A DNA stretch of 64,000 bases, taken from the NCBI RefSeq assembly GCF_007858255.1, contig NZ_VFEU01000017.1, forward strand, positions 30,131-94,130. Reading direction: 5' to 3'. A model generated the notes under the pieces. That model was given only the letters and a program-made list of their open reading frames with translations, was not told the DNA's origin and made no database searches. Origin of the DNA: Pseudomonas rhodesiae (GTDB lineage Bacteria; Pseudomonadota; Gammaproteobacteria; Pseudomonadales; Pseudomonadaceae). Below are positions 58,317-64,000 of this stretch, piece by piece; the stretch's first letter is position 1; every line of letters begins with the position of its first letter. The position numbers were made by a program, and so were the translations under genes.

Positions 58317-58853
58317 TCAGGCATCAAAGCTGGTTGATTGAGAGGTGACGGCTTCACGTCGCATGATCAGCGTCTGCTGCAGCCGCAGCAGAAAACCTGC
58401 TTCAAATGCTTCCTGGGGATCACCTGGACGATGATGCTTTCGGTTTTGCGCCAGTGCCCACCACAGCGGCAATGATGAGCCATCGAGCCAGGTCTCAGCG
58501 CACCGAACGCCGTCCTCAATCATCGGGCGGAATTCATTGCCCCATGGTGTTCGAAGACCGGGACAGCCTTCAGCAGAAGGAACAGAGACGTACTCACCAA
58601 CCTGTTGATGGACGCGCTGAGCTGGGATACCGGACAAACATCGAAACGCCTTGTCAAACAACACAGCCGCGTCATCCAACAGCTCCACAGCCAGCTCAAC
58701 ATCCTGTGGAAAATGAAGCAGGATGCTCTGTGCACCATTAAGCCGAAGTATTGCAGCCTGCCGTAGTTTAATCGCTGCATCTTCAAGGGTAAGCGATGAA
58801 GTATCGATACTGTTGGGTTTGGGGAGGCCGATGAGAAGCGAGAGATCAAACAT
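58317..58853 (-). CDS. Unknown 178-residue protein
   Basis: A 178-residue protein beginning MFDLSLLIGLPKP, with GGAGG eight bases before the ATG. It is rich in Leu/Ala and predicted mostly helical. LTLEDAAIKLRQAAILRLNGAQ near residues 22-43 and FPQDVELAVELLDDAAVLFD are amphipathic, and the C-terminal part has RRPGD-like basic patches. A small orphan gene of the kind common in islands, it is close to the TGTCGCC cluster. No family was recognised. Confidence 0.6.
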   Translation of the reverse strand: MFDLSLLIGLPKPNSIDTSSLTLEDAAIKLRQAAILRLNGAQSILLHFPQDVELAVELLDDAAVLFDKAFRCLSGIPAQRVHQQVGEYVSVPSAEGCPGLRTPWGNEFRPMIEDGVRCAETWLDGSSLPLWWALAQNRKHHRPGDPQEAFEAGFLLRLQQTLIMRREAVTSQSTSFDA

Positions 58854-59521
58854 CGCGGAATCCTCCGAGATAGTTTGAAGTACGAAACAGATGGCCAAGG
58901 TGGCGCACGAGCTTAAAAGGGGGACATGCCATTTTCCTTATCTCCTTGGTTTGATTAAGGAATGCCATCCACCGTTGCGACACGAATGGGTGGCACACCG
59001 TACAGGGGTCGCAAACCGGAAACCAAGGAACCCGGCCAGGCAAAAGCCTGCCCTGCACGGTGCGCCATAGAAAAGCAGCAGCTAGCACTCGAAGTACTGG
59101 CTGTGCGATATGGCACGTACCGCGCCTTGGTTTCGATTCAGGTTGCGACACCCGGTCGCGGGATTGACCGCGACGAAGCAAAGCGTAAATGTGAAGCCGC
59201 AGGAACACAAGCATGCGGATAAATAAGCTCGGCATCCTGAATGAAGGCTTATCTGTGTTTCTGTCAGCTTAGGTCACGCCACCTCGCACCATCACGAGTC
59301 GCTTACATTTTCCCCCTTTACGCAGACAAACCGTCTCCAAGAAACCTGGTACGTACCAAATTAAGACATAGCCGCCGAATGCGTCTTCGCCTATTACCGA
59401 CCTGGGAGCTCGACCACGTGGTCAGACACTGATTAAATGCGCCCACGCCACCGACGCCAGATCCCAGAGTATCAAGCCGTGAGGCAGCTAACTGGCTGGC
59501 GTAAAGCCATAGGAAAAGCAA
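58854..59521. other. Intergenic region before the restriction operon
   Basis: 668 bases lie between the orphan gene and hsdM. An 86-codon plus-strand frame at 58962 and a 129-codon minus-strand frame at 58846 exist but have no ribosome sites or known domains. The region presumably holds the hsdM promoter. Confidence 0.45.
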
Positions 59522-61363
59522 GTGACATCTACCGCAGAACAAATCGAGCATTTCATCGCCACTTTAGCCTCGCTTGGGGGCAGTGCGGGTAATCAGCGGC
59601 TGCTTGAGGCTCTGGCCTGGCCGGAAAGTACCTATCAGCGTATCAAGCAACAACTAATTGAAACAAAACGCATTAATCCAGGAAGAGGCCGCGGGGGGTC
59701 AGTGGCACTCGCGCCGGCTGAGGATACGGTCGTGCATATTGAGAAATTCGAGGGCCAACCTACGCAACCAAAAACGAAAGATTTGCAGCCCAACCAAGCC
59801 CCCAATCCCGAGATTGACTATGCGGATGCCTTGTGGAAAGCAGCAGACAAGCTACGCGGGAATATGGAACCAAGCGACTACAAACATGTTGCATTGGGCC
59901 TAATATTTCTCAAGTATATCTCCGATTCTTTCGAAGCCCGACACGCCGAACTGTTGGAAGAGGATCCACTAGCAGCGGAAGATAAGGACGAATACATTGC
60001 CGATAACATCTTTTGGGTGCCAAAAGAGGCTCGCTGGTCGCATCTGAAAGCAAATGCCAAACGTCCACAGATTGGTACTTTAGTCGACGATGCTATGAGG
60101 GCAATTGAAAAAGATAACGAATCACTGAAAAGTGTTCTACCTAAGGAATATGCTCGCCCCGCGCTCAACAAGGTAATGCTGGGTGAACTAATTGATCTCA
60201 TTTCAGGAATAGCGCTGGGTGAAGGTGAAAACAAGTCCAAGGACGTACTTGGACGAGTTTATGAATATTTCCTCAGTCAGTTTGCGGGTAGCGAGGGTAA
60301 GCGCGGGGGAGAGTTCTATACACCGCGCTCAGTAGTCCGACTTCTGGTGGAGATGCTTGAACCCTATCAAGGACGAGTATACGACCCATGCTGCGGTTCA
60401 GGGGGCATGTTTGTTCAGAGCGAAAAGTTCGTGCGAGAGCATGGCGGGCGCATCGGCGATATAGCTATTTATGGCCAAGAGAGCAACTACACAACATGGC
60501 GATTAGCAAAAATGAACTTAGCTGTTCGCCGCATCGACGCCGACATATCGTGGAATAACGAAGGCAGCTTTCATAAAGACGAATTTGCGGCTAAACGTGG
60601 CAACGATGGTGCGCCTATAAAAGCTGACTTCATACTTGCCAACCCCCCGTTTAACATCTCCGACTGGGGTGGCGAACGGTTGAAGGACGACGTGCGCTGG
60701 AAGTTCGGTATACCACCTGCCGGAAATGCCAATTACGCCTGGCTTCAGCACATATACCATCACCTTGCACCGTTTGGAACCGCTGGAGTGGTGCTGGCCA
60801 ATGGCTCGATGAGTTCAGGCCAAAGTGGCGAAGGAGATATCCGTAAAGCCATGATTGAGGCAGATACAGTGGACTGTATGGTCGCTCTGCCGGGACAATT
60901 GTTTTATTCAACGCAAATCCCCGCCTGTCTATGGTTTTTAGCACGCGACAAATCCAACGGCAAAGCAGGAAAATCGCATCTAAGGGATCGCCGTGGCGAA
61001 GTGCTATTCATAGACGCCCGAAATATGGGACAACTGGTGGATCGTACCCGCCGCGAACTTACAGATGACGACGCACTGAAGATAGCAACCACTTATCATG
61101 CTTGGCGCGGGGAGCAAAATGCCGGTAATTATCAAGACATACCTGGTTTTTGCAAATCCTCTACATTGGAGGAGATTCGCGAGCATGGCCATGTACTAAC
61201 GCCTGGGCGCTACGTCGGTGCCCAAACAGCGGAAATCGATAGTGAAGTATTCTCCGAAAAAATGCAGCGATTGAGCGCTGAGTGGAGACAATGGCAAAAG
61301 GAAGCTACGAGACTGACGACCGTAATCGAAGCCAATTTGAAGGAGCTTGGATATGGCGGGTGA
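59522..61363 (+). CDS. hsdM: Type I restriction-modification methyltransferase HsdM
   Basis: A 613-residue N6-adenine methyltransferase subunit. An N-terminal winged-helix-like segment (about 1-60) precedes the HsdM_N helical domain (DALWKAADKLRGNMEPSDYKHV). The SAM motif I DPCCGSGGMFVQ is near 289, and motif IV ILANPPFNISDWGGE is at about 373. It ends with the C-terminal coiled region. The start is a GTG at 59522 with AGGA upstream. hsdS begins within its last 11 bases, so the genes are coupled. Confidence 0.95.
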   Translation: MTSTAEQIEHFIATLASLGGSAGNQRLLEALAWPESTYQRIKQQLIETKRINPGRGRGGSVALAPAEDTVVHIEKFEGQPTQPKTKDLQPNQAPNPEIDYADALWKAADKLRGNMEPSDYKHVALGLIFLKYISDSFEARHAELLEEDPLAAEDKDEYIADNIFWVPKEARWSHLKANAKRPQIGTLVDDAMRAIEKDNESLKSVLPKEYARPALNKVMLGELIDLISGIALGEGENKSKDVLGRVYEYFLSQFAGSEGKRGGEFYTPRSVVRLLVEMLEPYQGRVYDPCCGSGGMFVQSEKFVREHGGRIGDIAIYGQESNYTTWRLAKMNLAVRRIDADISWNNEGSFHKDEFAAKRGNDGAPIKADFILANPPFNISDWGGERLKDDVRWKFGIPPAGNANYAWLQHIYHHLAPFGTAGVVLANGSMSSGQSGEGDIRKAMIEADTVDCMVALPGQLFYSTQIPACLWFLARDKSNGKAGKSHLRDRRGEVLFIDARNMGQLVDRTRRELTDDDALKIATTYHAWRGEQNAGNYQDIPGFCKSSTLEEIREHGHVLTPGRYVGAQTAEIDSEVFSEKMQRLSAEWRQWQKEATRLTTVIEANLKELGYGG

Positions 61364-62672
61364 GTGGCAGGATGTTTCTCTTGGTGATTTATTTAAGGTA
61401 AAGCACGGCTTCGCTTTTAAAGGCGAACATTTTACCAACGAGAAGCACAAAACCGTTCTCGTCACACCCGGAAACTTTGCTGTTGGCGGGGGATTTAAGG
61501 ACGAAAAACGAAGGTATTACCGCGGTCCGATTCTTAGCGACTACATACTGAAACCGGGTCAGATTGTCGTTACAATGACGGATCTCAGCAAGGAAGCCGA
61601 CACCTTGGGTTTTGCTGGTCGTATCCCTGACGACTCCAACACTTGGCTTCATAACCAGCGAGTTGGGCTTTTGGAGTTCAAGCATAAGGCGCCTGCTATT
61701 CCTCGATTTGTCGAATATCTTCTGCGATCCCATGAATATAGATCATGGGTAATCGGTTCGGCTACAGGAACAACTGTGAAGCACACGTCTCCAGGTAGAA
61801 TTGAGAGTTTTACCACCCGTATTCCTCCGCTAGCCGAACAACGGGCTATTGCCTACATCCTAGGATCTTTTGACGACAAGATCGCACTTATCCGCCAAAG
61901 AAATCAGACATTAGAGTCTATGGCTCGTGCGCTTTTTCACGACTGGTTCGTCGACTTCGGTCCAGTCCGCGCAAAAGTGGAGGGCCGAGAGCCCTATTTG
62001 CCCACTGAAATCTGGAAAATTTTTCCCAAACGCTTCGATGCGAGTGGTAAGCCAGAAGGTTGGGATGAAAAACCGCTAAGTTCAATGTTTACCATTATCG
62101 GTGGTGGAACACCAAAAACCTCTATCACAGAATATTGGGGCGGTGATATACCTTGGTTTTCGGTAGTCGATACACCATCGGCTAGCGATGTATTCGTGAT
62201 CACAACCGAGAAGTCAATTACAGAACAGGGGTTAACAGAGAGCTCCGCCAGGCGTGTTCCGAAAGGTACAACCATTATTTCCGCCCGGGGCACGGTTGGA
62301 AACCTCGCGATTACTGGATGCCCTATGACATTCAATCAATCATGCTACGGGTTACAAGGCGTTGCGGGCATAGGTGACTATTTTGTTTACCTAACGGCAC
62401 AGCAGATGGTGGATCAACTTAAGTCGATGGCACATGGCTCCGTTTTTTCTACTATTACTCGGCAGACATTTGAAGCAATTAAACGTCCGCTCCCGCCTCC
62501 CGAAATAATTAAAAAATTTGAGGCTTTGGTTTTAGAGTGGTTTGAAGAGATTTTTTCCAGCGTAGAAGAGTCTCGCACCCTCGTCTCCCTTCGCGATACG
62601 CTATTGCCAAAGCTGATTTCAGGCGAGCTTCGTATTAAAGATGCCAAGCGTTTTATAGAAGACAATATATGA
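61353..62672 (+). CDS. hsdS: Type I restriction specificity subunit HsdS
   Basis: A 439-residue specificity subunit that recognises a two-part DNA target. It has two target-recognition domains: the first runs to about residue 165, ending IPPLAEQRAIAYIL. A conserved helical spacer follows (about 165-205, IRQRNQTLESMARALFHDW). The second domain (from about 225) begins PLSSMFTIIGGGTPKTS. The second conserved helix near the C-terminus is RTLVSLRDTLLPKLISGELR. The ATG at 61353 has AAGGAG seven bases upstream. It overlaps the downstream gene by ATGA. Confidence 0.93.
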   Translation: MAGEWQDVSLGDLFKVKHGFAFKGEHFTNEKHKTVLVTPGNFAVGGGFKDEKRRYYRGPILSDYILKPGQIVVTMTDLSKEADTLGFAGRIPDDSNTWLHNQRVGLLEFKHKAPAIPRFVEYLLRSHEYRSWVIGSATGTTVKHTSPGRIESFTTRIPPLAEQRAIAYILGSFDDKIALIRQRNQTLESMARALFHDWFVDFGPVRAKVEGREPYLPTEIWKIFPKRFDASGKPEGWDEKPLSSMFTIIGGGTPKTSITEYWGGDIPWFSVVDTPSASDVFVITTEKSITEQGLTESSARRVPKGTTIISARGTVGNLAITGCPMTFNQSCYGLQGVAGIGDYFVYLTAQQMVDQLKSMAHGSVFSTITRQTFEAIKRPLPPPEIIKKFEALVLEWFEEIFSSVEESRTLVSLRDTLLPKLISGELRIKDAKRFIEDNI

Positions 62673-63415
62673 ATTTGGACTGGTGCCCCGGTATACGCGA
62701 CGCTTGCATGCACTGGCGTGATGCAGAGATGCTGCAACAGACATTCGAGGCGTTGGAACGAACCCTAGAACAGGACAATGACGCATGTATTGACTGTGCA
62801 AAGTCAATCGTCGAGGTATTCTGCCGCATAATCGTAGACGAACTTGATTCTCCAACCCACCCTATTAAACCTAAAGCGAGTGCACCAGACTTCGGGGAAT
62901 GGGTTGGCGCTGCAGTGCGCGTTTTGAAACTTGGCGAAAATCAGAACAACAAATTTCTAAAGCTGGTTTCGCAACATCACAAGTTGACTACCGCTCTAGG
63001 TGACCTCCGCAATGAGTCAGGCCCGGTAAGCCATGGACGAGACGGTTTTCTTAATAAGCTCTCAATCCATCATAGGCGTTCGTCGATCTTGGCGGCCGAC
63101 GCCCTCGTAACCTTTTTACATCAGGCATACCTAGAAACCCACCTCGACCCTGTCAACTCTCGCGAGCCATGGGAACGTTTTGAAAGTTTTAATCAACTAA
63201 TAGATGAACATGTAAGGTTAACGCTGGAAATAGACGATGATGGAGACTCAACGCTTCAGATTCTCTTACCTAGCAATGAGTCTCTCTCTCTAAACATACC
63301 TATCAGCCGACTGCTTTATCTACTTGATCGCGATGCGTACATCGAAGCCCTGATCGCTGCGCGCGGCGTGCCTGTCACGATCGCGGATCAAGCCAAAGAA
63401 GCAGGAGAACTCTAA
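62669..63415 (+). CDS. Abortive-infection-like protein within the hsd operon
   Basis: A 248-residue protein whose middle and C-terminal parts resemble the abortive-infection (Abi) C-terminal domain. It has an N-terminal helical region with SIVEVFCRIIVDEL, then LRNESGPVSHGRDGFL near residues 115-130 and the following ILAADALVTFLHQAYLETH. The start overlaps the hsdS stop (ATGA) and the stop overlaps the hsdR start (TAATG), so it is translated within the restriction operon. Abi domains of this family are linked to phage-triggered growth arrest; a link to HsdR loss is inference. Confidence 0.72.
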   Translation: MNLDWCPGIRDACMHWRDAEMLQQTFEALERTLEQDNDACIDCAKSIVEVFCRIIVDELDSPTHPIKPKASAPDFGEWVGAAVRVLKLGENQNNKFLKLVSQHHKLTTALGDLRNESGPVSHGRDGFLNKLSIHHRRSSILAADALVTFLHQAYLETHLDPVNSREPWERFESFNQLIDEHVRLTLEIDDDGDSTLQILLPSNESLSLNIPISRLLYLLDRDAYIEALIAARGVPVTIADQAKEAGEL

Positions 63416-63888
63416 TGGCTTTTCTATCAGAGGCCCAATTAGAAACAGCGCTACTTGGTCAACTAGCTGCATTGCAATACGCCTGTATATCAGATGATTT
63501 GATTGGCCCGGATAGCAAACAGCCGGAAAGAGAATCATATGACGAGGTGGTACTTAAGACGCGTTTCACCACAGCAATAGCTCTACTTAATCCTAGTTTC
63601 CCTCCCGAAGCACAGGCAGATGCTGTACGTCGCGTAATACAATCTGAAATGCCCAACCTGCTGGATGAGAACCATCGCCTTCATCGTCTGCTAACGGAAG
63701 GTGTTGATGTTGAATATTATGCCGAGGATGGTACTTTAACTGCGGGCAAAGTTCGACTAATCGACTTTGATGACGTGACGAGTAATGACTGGCTGGCGGT
63801 GCAGCAATTCGTAGTAGTATCAGGGCAAGTAAAGCGTAGGCCGGATGTGGTGATATTCGTTAATGGCCTGCCATTAGGGATGGTCTGA
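63415..63888 (+). pseudogene. hsdR: Type I restriction endonuclease HsdR, truncated
   Basis: The frame gives the HsdR N-terminal region, ending in the nuclease-domain segment NDWLAVQQFVVVSGQVKRRPDVVIFVNGLPLG (about residues 122-155), just before the expected catalytic ELKN-type motif. A stop codon follows after about 157 residues, where a full HsdR has near 1000. The break coincides with a possible insertion-sequence end at 63878. The helicase and translocase parts are missing from this window, so DNA cleavage by this system is unlikely unless hsdR resumes beyond it. Confidence 0.75.
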
Positions 63889-64000
63889 AGTAGCCATGTA
63901 TTTCCCCGGCATACCACCTAGCGCAACTTTTAAACTCGCCAAATGATCAAAAAACAATCAATTCGACGAGTATTTCTTACGTTTTCGCCACCCGGACCCC
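63878..64000 (-). mobile_element. Possible IS5-family element end (partial, cut by window)
   Basis: HsdR homology stops at 63877, right after TTAG (a match to the YTAR target duplicated by IS5-type elements). A GGATGGTCTGAAG sequence follows, similar in style to IS5 ends. On the minus strand a frame runs in from the window edge and stops at 63958, about 80 bases inside the end, as the C-terminus of a transposase would. The element is not identified, and the second end is outside the window. Confidence 0.45.

Noticed and set aside
58962..59222. 86-codon plus-strand open frame before hsdM
   Set aside because: No ribosome site, no recognisable domain and a competing minus-strand frame; not supported.
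47236..64000. Second copy of the ssrA 3' end as attR
   Set aside because: No matching GGTTCAAATCCCCCCGGCTC-like sequence was found in the rest of the window.

Overview
The window looks like a chromosomal segment of a fluorescens-group Pseudomonas. Three things point there: the high-GC coding style, the gene order around rimP-nusA-infB, dnaK-dnaJ-dapB-carAB and fur-recN, and the lldR-lldP lactate locus next to smpB and ssrA. Up to about 47.2 kb it is ordinary core chromosome. From the 3' end of the tmRNA gene to the end of the window it looks like an integrated genomic island.

Region 1 (1-10.0 kb): the end of pgi, an acetyl-CoA synthetase, a DUF2236 protein, a class I methyltransferase, a large DUF748 envelope protein, a divergent HxlR regulator and glutathione S-transferase pair, and a secreted double-BON protein. 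Region 2 (10.0-31 kb, almost all minus strand): the translation and RNA block in transcription order tRNA-Leu, tRNA-fMet, rimP, nusA, infB, rbfA, truB, rpsO, pnp. Upstream of that block lie ftsH, folP, glmM, tpiA, secG, then rlmE with divergent yhbY, then carA-carB-greA-DUF4149. Region 3 (31-40.7 kb): grpE-dnaK-dnaJ-dapB, divergent recN with a LexA box, fur and divergent bamE, rnfH-ratA and divergent smpB. Region 4 (40.7-47.2 kb): lldR, lldP and an FAD/Fe-S D-lactate dehydrogenase (no lldD between them), a small secreted protein and ssrA.

Region 5 (47.2-64 kb) starts with a P4-type tyrosine integrase just after ssrA. Next comes a three-gene cassette: a divergent phosphoenolpyruvate-carboxylase-like protein, a D-2-hydroxyacid dehydrogenase and an RraA/HMG-aldolase-like protein. 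A second mobile module follows on the minus strand (DUF3987 protein, a 120-residue protein, a second tyrosine recombinase, an 89-residue protein), associated with clusters of GGCGACA repeats. The window ends with a type I restriction-modification operon (hsdM, hsdS, an abortive-infection-like gene, hsdR). In it, hsdR is cut off after about 154 residues by what looks like an IS5-type insertion.

The most interesting candidate system is the carboxylase-like/dehydrogenase/aldolase cassette at 49.5-53.9 kb. The first protein has the overall PEPC layout but appears to lack the catalytic TAHPT histidine motif and has a remodelled HGRGG loop, so a new carbon-phosphate or oxo-acid chemistry is plausible. 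This is inference from the translation only; no searches were run.
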